Below are positions 1 to 8,698 of a stretch of DNA of 43,723 nucleotides, piece by piece. The translations under genes and the position numbers were made by a program. Location: contig JABHUV010000213.1 in assembly GCA_018658605.1 (NCBI GenBank), positions 1 through 43,723 of the forward strand, given 5' to 3'. Position 1 is the stretch's first letter, and each line of letters starts with the position of its first letter. The notes beneath the pieces were generated by a model. The model was not told the DNA's origin, searched no databases, and worked only from the letters and a program-made list of their open reading frames with translations. The DNA comes from Planctomycetaceae bacterium. GTDB lineage: Bacteria > Planctomycetota > Planctomycetia > Pirellulales > Pirellulaceae.

Positions 1-131
1 ATATACATTATGCATTGCAGTGCTGATCTTCCCGACCAGAGCGTGTCATATGAGTGTCGCATGCAGGCACATCAATAACTATCTAATGATGATAGTAATC
101 GCTGTAACTTGACTAACCCGAACAGTTGGCA

Positions 132-419
132 TTAACCGTCGGATTTATCCTCTGTAGGAGGTTGATCGTCGGGTTGCGACTGCTGGTGTTCGAGTTGTTG
201 TTCCAACACTGTTTCTATAGTTCGGAATTCTTTGTCCGAAATGTCACCCTGGGAATGAATTTCTTGGAAATTGTCGAGGTGTTCCTCAGGGCCTGGTATG
301 TCTTGATCGATGCGATCCCGATAATTGGTCACTACGTAGTAGGCAATGGTAGTTAGGATTGCCAGAACCGTTATACCTAGTACAGCCCGCGCGGCTGGAG
401 TCTCGAGCATTTCCATCAT
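132..419 (-). CDS. Small single-helix membrane protein, unknown function
   Basis: A 95-residue protein with one hydrophobic segment at about residues 12-29, followed by a charged, probably cytoplasmic tail rich in Glu, Gln and Asp. The tail contains a short helix-turn-helix-like stretch (roughly residues 49-75, with the motif GDISDKEF), which resembles the C-terminal oligomerisation segments of SHOCT-type proteins; that resemblance is my inference. Three Met codons lie within the first four positions, so the start is uncertain by up to three codons. It lies 136 bp downstream of the divergently placed start region and upstream of nothing recognisable on the left edge. I do not recognise a function. 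It is probably real because it has a sensible TM-plus-tail design and no overlapping gene. Confidence 0.6.
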   Translation of the reverse strand: MMEMLETPAARAVLGITVLAILTTIAYYVVTNYRDRIDQDIPGPEEHLDNFQEIHSQGDISDKEFRTIETVLEQQLEHQQSQPDDQPPTEDKSDG

Positions 420-555
420 TAAACCTGTTTCAATCGTGAAAGCGAATAATCCGCATATGTTGTATTATCGTCGTGTTGCGGCAAATTTCAAGCGCCGGAG
501 TAGATTATGAATTAACACAAATGTCAGTATCTTTTACGGCCCTCTCGGCACTCGG

Positions 556-1656
556 TCACGCCATGTCCAATAGCACTTGGATGCCTCGATCGAGTGTTTC
601 GTCGCTGGCGGCATAGGAAATGCGAAAATGGCTGTCCTGGTTACTGAAAATGTTACCGGGTATGAGCAATAGTTTATTCTCGATCGCCCGGATCGTAAAA
701 TCAGTCGCAGTGCCGCTAGGAACTTTTGGAAACACGTAAAATGCACCGCCAGGATTTTCGAGTTCATACTTGTCACTTAATGCGGTGACAATTCGATCGC
801 GTTTGCCACGGTAGTTGTCAACATGCTCACCTATGCCAGTATCGATTGCCGCCAATCCAGCCCACTGCACAGGTTGCGGTGCACATACAAAACTATATTG
901 CTGTATCTTGGTCATCGCATCAATGACTTCTTGCGGGCCATGTGCGACTCCTAATCGCCACCCCGTCATCGCGTGACTTTTTGAGAAACCGTCGATAACA
1001 ATTGTTGCCGGATTGAATTCTGCCGGACTAACGAAATTGTCGTCGTAAGTGAATTCACGGTATATTTCATCCGATATCAAAGCGATATTGTGTTTCTCAC
1101 AGATACGACTCAGCCCAACCACTTCGTCTTGGGTGGCAACATATCCAGTTGGATTGGACGGACTGTTTAGTAACATAAGTTTAGTCCGCGGAGTGACCGC
1201 TGCTGCAACTCGCTCCAGATCGATGCGAAAGTGAGGATAGGTATCGATAAGGATCGGAACTCCGCCGACGAGCTGTACGAGTGGTTCGTACATCACGAAA
1301 AATGGATCAAACATAATGACTTCGTCACCGGGATTCACCAGTGCTTGCATCGCCAAGACAAGTCCACCGCTAGTACCGCTACTGACGAAAGCTTTACGGT
1401 CGTCGTGTTGATATCTGGCATCAATCGTTGCTTGAAGTTTTTCCCGCAACGCTGGGAGTCCTTGGGTTGGTGTATAACCATTATGTCCTGAATTGATAGC
1501 ATCGATGCAAGCTTGCTTGACTGCCGCCGGAACTTCAAAATCTGGTTGACCGATGGACAGATTGATCGGGTCTTTGAGTGAGCGAGCTAGATCGAAAACT
1601 TTGCGAATGCCGCTGCTGTCGATTGAGAGGCTACGTTGGGAGATCCAAGATGTCAT
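556..1656 (-). CDS. Pyridoxal-phosphate class I aminotransferase
   Basis: A 366-residue fold-type I PLP enzyme of the aspartate/aromatic aminotransferase group, expected to move an amino group between an amino acid and a 2-oxo acid in the cytoplasm. The PLP-binding signatures are all visible: SNPTG at residues 167-171, the cofactor-pairing Asp196 in SDEIY, the Schiff-base lysine Lys226 in the motif DGFSKSHAMTGWRLG, and a C-terminal FRISYA segment carrying the substrate-carboxylate arginine. The N-terminal NLSIGQPDF segment is also typical. Length is slightly short of the usual 380-400 residues but nothing is missing. It is followed 26 bp upstream (on the minus strand) by the secreted hydrolase gene, so co-transcription is possible but functionally unexplained. 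Exact substrate cannot be told from sequence. Confidence 0.93.
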   Translation of the reverse strand: MTSWISQRSLSIDSSGIRKVFDLARSLKDPINLSIGQPDFEVPAAVKQACIDAINSGHNGYTPTQGLPALREKLQATIDARYQHDDRKAFVSSGTSGGLVLAMQALVNPGDEVIMFDPFFVMYEPLVQLVGGVPILIDTYPHFRIDLERVAAAVTPRTKLMLLNSPSNPTGYVATQDEVVGLSRICEKHNIALISDEIYREFTYDDNFVSPAEFNPATIVIDGFSKSHAMTGWRLGVAHGPQEVIDAMTKIQQYSFVCAPQPVQWAGLAAIDTGIGEHVDNYRGKRDRIVTALSDKYELENPGGAFYVFPKVPSGTATDFTIRAIENKLLLIPGNIFSNQDSHFRISYAASDETLDRGIQVLLDMA

Positions 1657-1682
1657 AAGTGTTCGTTATGTATGAGTATTGG

Positions 1683-3779
1683 TTATTTATTGGTCGTGAT
1701 GATTAACCGGGGTTGTTTCCAGTCCATGTGTCGAACGCTGTCGGTGGCATGTTTGAATCCGTCATCGTCAACATCATGCAGAAACAAAGGCGTTTGGTCA
1801 GCAACGACGAGTGCAATTTGTGGAATATCACAGATGCGACTGACATTGAAAAAATAAGGACCGTTTCTGTGTGAACTTGGTAGATGTGTGAGGTGTAATT
1901 CAGCAATGCCGTTTTGAAACAAAGCGGCATAAAGTGACACGCCGGCCATCCGCCCTGTTGCCTGCAATGTTGTTTTGGTTTCGTTGTTATGTCCAGTAAC
2001 CGTTGTGACGGCTTGAATGGCTCGCCGCACATCCCAAACTTGCATTGATTCTAGCGATTCGCCTAATAAATAGAAACGCCGTTGATGTTGCACTTGCTTC
2101 TTTTCCGTTTGGTCCCAAATTGTCGGGCCGATTCCCCGCGGAGCAACGTAAGCCATCATTACTGAATTGTTTAGTAACCGTTGTCGTAGTTTTTCAAAGT
2201 GATCTTGCGAGGATGCATCCTGCGCTACGAAATGCTCACCACTTAAAGCGTCACGGTCCCCAAAAGCATCTCGATACAACGAGAGGAAATTGTTCCAGCT
2301 ATCTTGGTCTAATACCGTCAGTTCGCAGACATTAGCTTGGGCCATTTTCTTGTCATGTACAACATAGAGATTCAATGGGATCGCCGCTTGGCTTTGAAAA
2401 ACATAGACGGACATCACCAAACCCTCAGCATAAGAATCCGAGACTCGCTGAGGTTGCAAGGTAACTGGGTTCTGAGGCCACGCAGCAAAGCTCTTCTCAA
2501 GTAACGATTGCTTAAGCGACTTGGATATTTGCGTTAACTCATTTTGCGAGGTGACGACTGCGGAAGCAGCTGCCGTAGGTACGAAAGATTCTGAAATTTC
2601 CGTATTCACTTGGTCGGTTGGAAGTTTGTCAAAGACTTTGAGATCCGTTGGTTCAAACAACTTGTCGGCTTGATTTCGTAGTAAATCGGTTTTTCCATCT
2701 TTAAGGTAATAATTGAACCAACGAAACGCATGTACTCGCAGTTCCTGCGTGTCTTTATGAGGCCCAGATGTGATGTGCAACGAAAATTTGTCACTTGCGT
2801 CAAGAAGATCGTAGACTTGCGATACTTTCTTGAATGTCCGATAGACCCCATCAAGTGGAAAGATGCGATCGTTATCGGTGTTACTGAGCAACAGTGGACG
2901 CGGGGCTACGAGTGCCGCAACCAGCGGGTAGTCCCATTGATAGGTGTTCACCATAAACATGCAGTCACAATGGCCTTCGACGGTACCATCAATTACGTGA
3001 TTACGCAGGTCAGTTGTGCCTGCGACCGGAACCGCTACTTTAATCCGTTCGTCGAGTGCGGCAATCCACCAGCTGTATGCTCCACCGCCGCTACGACCCG
3101 TGACGCCTAAACGGTCGCCGTCGACTTCCGGTCTCGCTTGTAAATAATCTAACGCGCGGATGCAATTCCAGGCCTCTACTCCAGCAGGCGTATAACCTCG
3201 GTTTAGCCACCACCATTTATCGTAGCGATAGGTGCCGTGGTGTATTCCTTCGATTTCTCCGAGTTGCAACGTATCAATGGTTAGGCAAACATACCCATTG
3301 CGGGCGAACCACGCGCCGTGATGCTGATAATGCGCTTTGGCACCGTAGGCGACTCCGTTAATCTTGACTTGGCCGTGGCCACACACATATAGAATCGCCG
3401 GCAATTTGTTGTCGACTTCATGGGGCACATAAAGATTGCCCGTCACATACAGACCAGGTCGTGATTGAAAGTGTATATTCTCTACTCGAAATGATTCGTG
3501 TTCGGTTGTGCCGGTGATTACCGCGTTGAGTGGCGTCTTTTCGGGAAAAGGATTGAGTCCCAGCATATCTTTGAGTTGAGTCAGATGGACTTTGCGTTGT
3601 GTGAGCCAATCTTCCTTCGTTTTAATACCTGCTAGCCAGCGGTCTTCGATGGCAGAAGTTTGTTGCGCAAAGTATTTGTCAATCATGGTATCGCCACGGG
3701 ACGTGTCCAGCGTCGACTGTTGGGCGGAGACTTGTGTTACAGCGGTAAAGAACAGCGTCAGGCATAAGAGTGTTCGCAT
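1683..3779 (-). CDS. Secreted alpha/beta hydrolase, acetyl-xylan-esterase-like
   Basis: A 698-residue exported hydrolase. I place the start at the ATG at 3779, because it gives a clean signal peptide (MRTLLCLTLFFTAVTQVSAQ, cleavage near VSA-Q); a frame-open extension to 3815 would bury it. The core follows the bacterial acetyl-xylan-esterase/prolyl-oligopeptidase pattern: a SRPGLYVTGNLYVP strand, an oxyanion-type YVCGHG segment, and the nucleophile elbow GRSGGGAYSWW (Ser at about residue 230). A later PRPLLLSNTDND segment fits the acid residue and a SGPHKD segment the histidine. The C-terminal half is less conserved and may be an accessory domain. It is distantly related in design to the product at 34592-36766. 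Likely substrate is an acylated polysaccharide; this is inferred from family only. Confidence 0.85.
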   Translation of the reverse strand: MRTLLCLTLFFTAVTQVSAQQSTLDTSRGDTMIDKYFAQQTSAIEDRWLAGIKTKEDWLTQRKVHLTQLKDMLGLNPFPEKTPLNAVITGTTEHESFRVENIHFQSRPGLYVTGNLYVPHEVDNKLPAILYVCGHGQVKINGVAYGAKAHYQHHGAWFARNGYVCLTIDTLQLGEIEGIHHGTYRYDKWWWLNRGYTPAGVEAWNCIRALDYLQARPEVDGDRLGVTGRSGGGAYSWWIAALDERIKVAVPVAGTTDLRNHVIDGTVEGHCDCMFMVNTYQWDYPLVAALVAPRPLLLSNTDNDRIFPLDGVYRTFKKVSQVYDLLDASDKFSLHITSGPHKDTQELRVHAFRWFNYYLKDGKTDLLRNQADKLFEPTDLKVFDKLPTDQVNTEISESFVPTAAASAVVTSQNELTQISKSLKQSLLEKSFAAWPQNPVTLQPQRVSDSYAEGLVMSVYVFQSQAAIPLNLYVVHDKKMAQANVCELTVLDQDSWNNFLSLYRDAFGDRDALSGEHFVAQDASSQDHFEKLRQRLLNNSVMMAYVAPRGIGPTIWDQTEKKQVQHQRRFYLLGESLESMQVWDVRRAIQAVTTVTGHNNETKTTLQATGRMAGVSLYAALFQNGIAELHLTHLPSSHRNGPYFFNVSRICDIPQIALVVADQTPLFLHDVDDDGFKHATDSVRHMDWKQPRLIITTNK

Positions 3780-3877
3780 CAAATCAATTCCCAATATCAG
3801 ATAATGTTTAGACAACTATCCGTATTGTAATCAATTTGGTACCCGCTCGCGGATGAAAGCGACTGCGGAACGGAGGC

Positions 3878-5149
3878 TTACCGTACACGGCATCGGAATG
3901 TGATACTGCCAGATTCACCGACGGCGAGAGGGTCAGTGATTTCCCAGCGGAGAATCAATGATTCCTTAACGGTATCGTTAGCGAAGAATTTACCGGCAAC
4001 ATCGCACGACTGTGTATCTTCTATATAGACTAGGCGGCGACTGAGGTGATCGACGATGGTGACGTTGCTGACAGGTTGATCGCCAACATTTTTGAACGCG
4101 ATCATGAATTCGAGTTCGTCGCCAGGAATCGCCGTTAGGCTCGACGAAGTCTTCTTGATTTCTAAGCGGCTCTTGCCCTCAGCAATCTCGTAATGATACG
4201 TCGATTGCATTTGATTTTGCCCAGTAACTTTGTAGGGCATAAAGTCTTTGACATAGACTTTGACAGTTTCTTCGTCGGTCGCAGTAATGGCCGCTGTGTT
4301 TTGCATACTCAAGCGGGCCTCTTGTGAGTTCTGAATACGTACGCGAGTGTTGTGTAGCAATCCGTTTTCGGGTTTTTGCCGCTGGCTGCCTTCTAAGCTG
4401 GCAAGGCGATACTCAACATCGCGAGCTTTAGATTCGTCACGATACAGTCCCGTTCTGCGATTGCTAATATTTCGACCGGCTTGTAGGCGTTGTAAAACTT
4501 GTTCGCTACCAAGGTTCTCTTGGGCGGCGGCGATTTTCAAAGGATTGTCCACTCCTGAAGCGTGGTCACGATGTAGGTATTGGGAGGCGCCGCCAATATG
4601 ACGCACAGATGAAAATCGAGGGGCATAGATTGGGATTAGGTTTGTCGGTTGAATAGCGATTTTCCCATCGCCCGTATGGTAATGGACGATTGTGTCTTCT
4701 TCGTCCAAATTATGGATGCTGAGGCCGTCCGGAGCTACGTTTACCCGTTGTCGAGAGTCGCCGCCCTGATAGACATATTCGTCTTCGGGCCAAGGTTGGG
4801 AAATTTGTGGTGGCGACCAATTTGCGGGGTAGGGCGCTCCAGGGTGGACAATCGAAGTTGGGCCGCCAGTTTCGGCGGATAGTGGGATGCGTGCGATAGG
4901 CTCAGTTCGAACGACAACCGCGGCATCTGTGTTGACTGGAGATTGCTGGTAACTGATTTGTTGAATTGGACTGTTTGTACTTGCCACAAGTGTGACGGGC
5001 GATTGTGGGACGCCGGAAACTGCATCGGAAATCTGCGTTGATGCTGGGGGTCGCATTTGTTGTTTGGGGATGTTGCAGGCGGTTAAGCAGAGGATCAAGG
5101 CAGCGAGTGAAGCAAACCTTAAGTGCTGTCTGTGATATTTTGAGCGCAT
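3878..5149 (-). CDS. DUF11-domain cell-surface lipoprotein
   Basis: A 423-residue predicted lipoprotein. Starting at the ATG at 5149 gives a positively charged N-terminus and a lipobox ending LTAC, with Cys25 as the lipidated residue; the open frame extends to 5197 but that would overlap the preceding gene. The middle is low-complexity and rich in Gln, Ser and Pro. The last 90 or so residues form a DUF11-type beta-sandwich repeat (GDELEFMIAFKNVGDQPVSN, then a VDHLS segment and a FRCRVR end), a module found in many bacterial surface proteins. It starts 7 bp after the stop of the secreted protein at 5157, and the two are almost certainly co-transcribed. Role is probably structural or adhesive at the cell envelope; this is inference. 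Confidence 0.82.
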   Translation of the reverse strand: MRSKYHRQHLRFASLAALILCLTACNIPKQQMRPPASTQISDAVSGVPQSPVTLVASTNSPIQQISYQQSPVNTDAAVVVRTEPIARIPLSAETGGPTSIVHPGAPYPANWSPPQISQPWPEDEYVYQGGDSRQRVNVAPDGLSIHNLDEEDTIVHYHTGDGKIAIQPTNLIPIYAPRFSSVRHIGGASQYLHRDHASGVDNPLKIAAAQENLGSEQVLQRLQAGRNISNRRTGLYRDESKARDVEYRLASLEGSQRQKPENGLLHNTRVRIQNSQEARLSMQNTAAITATDEETVKVYVKDFMPYKVTGQNQMQSTYHYEIAEGKSRLEIKKTSSSLTAIPGDELEFMIAFKNVGDQPVSNVTIVDHLSRRLVYIEDTQSCDVAGKFFANDTVKESLILRWEITDPLAVGESGSITFRCRVR

Positions 5150-5156
5150 GATGAAA

Positions 5157-5987
5157 TCAACGGGGGATGGGAAATGATACTGGCCGTGCGGTTGCACGAG
5201 TTATTGGGGCGACATTAGTTGACGATGGCGTTTTGAATCCGGCGGACGCTGAAGTATTGGCCGCCGGTAGTAACGGAGTGGCTATGATCTGGATTGGAGG
5301 TGAGGAAAACATAAACCGGCCAGTTCGAGCATTTAGCTGAGGGTAACGTGACCCGATCCGTAATATGGCGACAGGCCGCCCGAGTTTGTCAGCAACGTGC
5401 AGTGGATCTTCCGTATAGCGAATATCCAATGTGCGTTGACGACCAATAGGTTCGTCCACAGGGAGTGGGTTAGTCGGATCTTCGAGATAAATCACTCGCG
5501 TCACGTAAAAACCCTGTACCGCCATTTTGATTTCTCGTAATGACAATTGAATAGGAATGGCGAATTTGGCTTCCAAGCCACGAGGCGGGTAGATGCGATT
5601 GATGACTTCGATACTGGGGAATACTTCAACGCCCTCAAGACCAGGGATATTCGTAATTTTCATGCGGTAGACGGCGCCGATTAGCATCCCGGCTTTAGTT
5701 GGCGCTAATAGTGACGGTCCAAATTGACCGTTGGCTACAAAGGCGAGTTGAGTGCCCTGAGGTGCTCGTACTTCGATCGGTTGAAAGTAGCCAGGGACTG
5801 GACCACCACGAGTCAGTAATCCTTGACCGATTTGGCCGGGTGGATAAAACCCGGAGTCGCGAAAATGCCTATCGTGTAGTGAAGATGGCTCTTGGGCAGC
5901 AGTTGGCAAAGCGAAAACTGTGGTGATACAGATTAATGCTATGTACGGCAGTAAACTTAGTTTGATGTTTTGCAGAAGTCGTTTCAT
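5157..5987 (-). CDS. Secreted planctomycete surface protein, paralogue of the next gene upstream
   Basis: A 276-residue exported protein with a signal peptide ending near LPTAAQ. Its central 150 residues align by eye with the lipoprotein encoded at 6110-7177: both have a segment RMKITNIPG / RMKLSNIPG, then VEVFPSIEV / VELFPTIEV, then FYVTRVIYLEDP / NYVTKVIYLPDP, and finally a RPVAILRIGS / GSIMAIIRMGN strand. That is strong evidence of an old tandem duplication. This copy lacks the lipobox and the Gly/Met/Pro-rich insertions of its partner. I know of no enzymatic motif in it. Together with the DUF11 lipoprotein it forms a three-gene surface operon. Confidence 0.8.
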   Translation of the reverse strand: MKRLLQNIKLSLLPYIALICITTVFALPTAAQEPSSLHDRHFRDSGFYPPGQIGQGLLTRGGPVPGYFQPIEVRAPQGTQLAFVANGQFGPSLLAPTKAGMLIGAVYRMKITNIPGLEGVEVFPSIEVINRIYPPRGLEAKFAIPIQLSLREIKMAVQGFYVTRVIYLEDPTNPLPVDEPIGRQRTLDIRYTEDPLHVADKLGRPVAILRIGSRYPQLNARTGRFMFSSPPIQIIATPLLPAANTSASAGFKTPSSTNVAPITRATARPVSFPIPR

Positions 5988-6052
5988 GTGTGAGACGGAA
6001 ATGGGGGGGACTAGAGGTAACGAGTTTGCAATGCGTCTTTAAGGCAGGCAAA

Positions 6053-6078
6053 CCCACTGCTGAATAATCAACAGTGGG
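6053..6078. terminator. 7-bp perfect inverted repeat between paralogous surface genes
   Basis: CCCACTG and CAGTGGG enclose a 12-base loop, between the stop of the lipoprotein gene at 6110 and the start of the secreted protein at 5987. There is no T-run on the minus-strand side, so it is at best a weak terminator or a transcript-processing/attenuation hairpin that sets the relative amounts of the two gene products. Confidence 0.35.
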
Positions 6079-6109
6079 CGGCCTATAAACCTGTGCGTTT
6101 GGTATTTGC

Positions 6110-7177
6110 CTACGGAATTAATTGATTCCGTACAGCAGGTGGTTGAACATTCCGTGAGCTTGGTGTGAAGCTGTGTTCACGAATGCGAACTTCACTAACC
6201 GGTTTAGGGTAACTGTAACCTGGTACCTGTCGCATATGCACATTGAAGTCAGTGACTGGTGCAGGTATATCGACCTTGGTGTGGTTATGGAGCGTATAAC
6301 TTTTTAGACCAGCAGGTCCACCAAGAGGTAAATGTGGTGGTCCCGGAATGCCAATGTTAGTAGCAGTCACAGGAGTTCCCCATGGCGCTGTTGTTGCACC
6401 TGCGACGTAACCTCCTTGGACCATACTTGGAATTGCCATTTGACCTTGCGGTGCCATTGCCCCGTAGTACGCTGCGGGGGCGGCTGCCATAGGAGCATTC
6501 ACTGCTTGGACCTTATTACCCATGCGGATGATAGCCATGATGCTACCGCGACGGTCGGCTTCGACAATCGGATCATCGCCAGGATCAAGTCGTGTACTGA
6601 CCAATGTCTCCACGTTTGCTAAGGCGAGGTCTTGGAATTCTGGATCTGGTAGGTAAATGACTTTGGTAACATAGTTACCAGTGGCAACTTGGTCAAAGTC
6701 TTCATTGGTGAATTGTACAGGTACGGCGTTATGGTCGAGATAGGCTGCTGTCCGGGGATTAATCGGAGCGACTTCGATTGTGGGAAACAGTTCCACGGCT
6801 TCGTGGCCAGGAATGTTACTCAACTTCATGCGTACCATATTGCCGTTGGTTCCCACGTGGAAATCGAAACGTGCTGGTGCAATGAGTGATTGGCCCGAAT
6901 AGGAACCGTTACCAGTTGTGTCGAGGTCAATTTGCATGCCATCAGGATTATTAAAAATCGCTTGGATTGACATTCCCGCTGCTGCCGGCCCTTGCGGCAT
7001 CATCATGGCTACCGGTTGCTGTTGAGGCATCAAGACACCAGGTCCGGGGCCATCAACGCCCGGCCCCATATTGGCAAGTTGCTCAGCTGGCGGTAGATTG
7101 TGTTGTTGCATTGTCCCGCAACCAGTTGTCAAAAGTGCGGCAATTGCGATTGCTGCCCAGATTCGTGGGATAGTCAT
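6110..7177 (-). CDS. Planctomycete lipoprotein, first gene of a surface operon
   Basis: A 355-residue predicted lipoprotein. The ATG at 7177 is preferred over upstream codons because a GAGGGG ribosome-binding site lies about 8 bases before it and because it gives a compact signal with lipobox LTTGC (Cys20). The mature protein starts with a Pro/Gln/Met-rich linker, then the domain shared with the gene at 5157 (LSNIPGHEAVELFPTIEV, YVTKVIYLPDPEF, SIMAIIRMGNK), then a flexible Ala/Gly/Pro-rich tail ending in VRNQLIP. No catalytic motif is visible. It is the promoter-proximal gene of the 7.2-3.9 kb set, with a 122 bp gap to the next gene. Function unknown; envelope location is well supported. Confidence 0.82.
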   Translation of the reverse strand: MTIPRIWAAIAIAALLTTGCGTMQQHNLPPAEQLANMGPGVDGPGPGVLMPQQQPVAMMMPQGPAAAGMSIQAIFNNPDGMQIDLDTTGNGSYSGQSLIAPARFDFHVGTNGNMVRMKLSNIPGHEAVELFPTIEVAPINPRTAAYLDHNAVPVQFTNEDFDQVATGNYVTKVIYLPDPEFQDLALANVETLVSTRLDPGDDPIVEADRRGSIMAIIRMGNKVQAVNAPMAAAPAAYYGAMAPQGQMAIPSMVQGGYVAGATTAPWGTPVTATNIGIPGPPHLPLGGPAGLKSYTLHNHTKVDIPAPVTDFNVHMRQVPGYSYPKPVSEVRIREHSFTPSSRNVQPPAVRNQLIP

Positions 7178-7468
7178 TATTTTGCCCCTCATTGCGGTTT
7201 TATAAGCACACAGATTCATTTGATTTGCCAAGTTTCGTTTTAAGTGGTTTGTTTCTTTATTACAAAAAGTCGGTTTGTTGTTTGAACTAGACCCCTTTCC
7301 TCGTGTTTCCTACAATGACGCGACCTAAGTTCAAGGGTCGAATCCTTGCTTGGTTTGCGTTATTACTAACGAATAGCGTTAGAGCGCAAAAGAAAACACT
7401 GAATCCTATGAGTGATGTAATCGGCTATACCTAACCCGAATCTTTGACAAAACCGTCATAACCTGCAT
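7178..7468. promoter_or_regulatory. Divergent intergenic region with a small palindrome
   Basis: This 291 bp stretch separates the surface lipoprotein gene (minus) from the gene starting at 7469 (plus), so it must hold promoters for both. A perfect 6-bp palindrome CTAACG-5 nt-CGTTAG lies at 7366-7382 and could be an operator; a second imperfect one, CAAGG-7 nt-CCTTG, is at 7332-7348. I could not pick convincing paired -35/-10 elements for either direction. Confidence 0.35.
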
Positions 7469-8587
7469 ATGAAGTACAAATTACCCATTATTACAGCTCT
7501 GATTTCCGTCGGGGTTATCGCTGTGATCAACGGAATTGGCTCATCTTTCCTTCCTGGCTTACCAGAATCCCCTGAATTCACAAATCAGAGTGTTCCGGAG
7601 CTGGAGCCGGTGGCTGATACGTCGACTAGGGACAAGCGGCGTAATGTAGGCGATGAAGTGGAAACAACTAATCAAATTAAGCAGTTGGCAGAGGAAGTGC
7701 CCGGATCTTCTATAGAGGAAGTAGAGCAGGGGAGTGAAGAGGTATCGGCAGAGAAGTTGTTGCGGAACGCTGTGCAAGCGGTTTCGGCTGAAAGTAACTT
7801 GCAGGCATCCGTGCGACATAAAATCAACTTGTTTGACGAGCAATTGGTCGGTACTGGGCATTACAGTCAATTCGGTGAAGGGCCTATCAAACGTTTACGT
7901 TTGGAACTCAAGACGCAAGTCGGTAAGACGACCACGAGCATTACTCAGGTTTGCGACGGTCGGCACTTGTGGTTGCGAGAAAATTTCCCAGATTCGGTGC
8001 AGTTAAGTCGAATTGACGTTCGCCAAGTGCGTACGCGTTTGGAACAGTTACAGCGAGTCAATCGAACTGAACAAACAGAACAAGCAGAACAAGCCATCAT
8101 GCCACAGTTGGATTGGGGGGCGAACATAGCGATGGGAGGATTGCCACGAGTGTTAGCAGCGGTGGAAGATAGCTTCAGTTTTTCGGTTGTTCGGCGAGCG
8201 ATATTTGAAGACGTACCGGTGTGGGTAATCTTAGGCCAGTGGAAGCCGGCAGTTCGCGACAAGATCCAAACGCGATTTCGTGTTCGCCGTGGGAATTTAA
8301 TGACGCACATGCCCAATGCAGTACGAATTGTTTTAGGCCGCGACGAACAGTTTCAATATTTCCCGCGCGAGATTCAGTACCTGCGAGTGGTGGAAGGGGC
8401 GACGGACGAGTTTGTGACGGCCACAGCATTGGTGACTCTGCAGTTTTACGATTACACGCGAAAGGTGGCGATGAATCGATCACAGTTCGAATACCAGAGG
8501 GGTGACCAGATTATTGTGGACCGCACGCAAGCATTTCTCGAAAAGTATCTTCCCGAACCGCAACAAGTGGCGCGCGTCGAAGAATAG
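7469..8587 (+). CDS. Membrane-anchored protein with a possible LolA-like domain
   Basis: A 372-residue protein with an N-terminal hydrophobic anchor (about residues 5-28), a Glu-rich linker to about residue 100, and a beta-rich remainder. The pattern of alternating strands, with segments such as HKINLFDEQLVGTGHYSQFG and VCDGRHLWLRE, resembles the half-barrel sheets of LolA/LppX-like proteins, where an outer surface strand is followed by a 'test of the label' strand. That assignment is a tentative inference; no direct signature is present. A short Glu-Gln repeat (residues about 195-205) comes from a small tandem DNA repeat near 8066-8095. The gene is 111 bp upstream of the membrane protein at 8699 on the same strand. 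Function unknown. Confidence 0.72.
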   Translation: MKYKLPIITALISVGVIAVINGIGSSFLPGLPESPEFTNQSVPELEPVADTSTRDKRRNVGDEVETTNQIKQLAEEVPGSSIEEVEQGSEEVSAEKLLRNAVQAVSAESNLQASVRHKINLFDEQLVGTGHYSQFGEGPIKRLRLELKTQVGKTTTSITQVCDGRHLWLRENFPDSVQLSRIDVRQVRTRLEQLQRVNRTEQTEQAEQAIMPQLDWGANIAMGGLPRVLAAVEDSFSFSVVRRAIFEDVPVWVILGQWKPAVRDKIQTRFRVRRGNLMTHMPNAVRIVLGRDEQFQYFPREIQYLRVVEGATDEFVTATALVTLQFYDYTRKVAMNRSQFEYQRGDQIIVDRTQAFLEKYLPEPQQVARVEE

Positions 8588-8698
8588 CACCGAAACTCGA
8601 AGCCCTGAAAGTTATAGGGGCACTACCGATATTTTGCATCCGAGTTTAAACTAACAAGGGTTTGACAACTCGCACTCGTTCAAAATAGGAATTCCTCA

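Noticed and set aside
1..131. C-terminal end of a gene entering from the left edge
   Set aside because: One plus-strand frame is open from 1 to 78, but the peptide is too short and has no recognisable features, so no gene is called.
7332..7348. tRNA-like T-arm (CAAGG-GTCGAAT-CCTTG)
   Set aside because: The stem and loop resemble a tRNA T-arm, but the acceptor stem does not pair with the upstream sequence and no D or anticodon arm is visible at the right distance.
7444..7449. TTGACA just before the gene at 7469
   Set aside because: A -10 placed 16-18 bp downstream would fall inside or at the start codon, so this cannot be the gene's promoter.
8060..8100. Possible CRISPR-like or long tandem repeat near the Glu-Gln codons
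   Set aside because: It is only a short in-frame repeat of about 10 bases with a few units inside a coding sequence.
8662..8667. TTGACA before the GTG at 8699
   Set aside because: The only A/T-rich -10 candidates have 13-14 bp spacing and overlap the AGGA ribosome-binding site; not a credible promoter.
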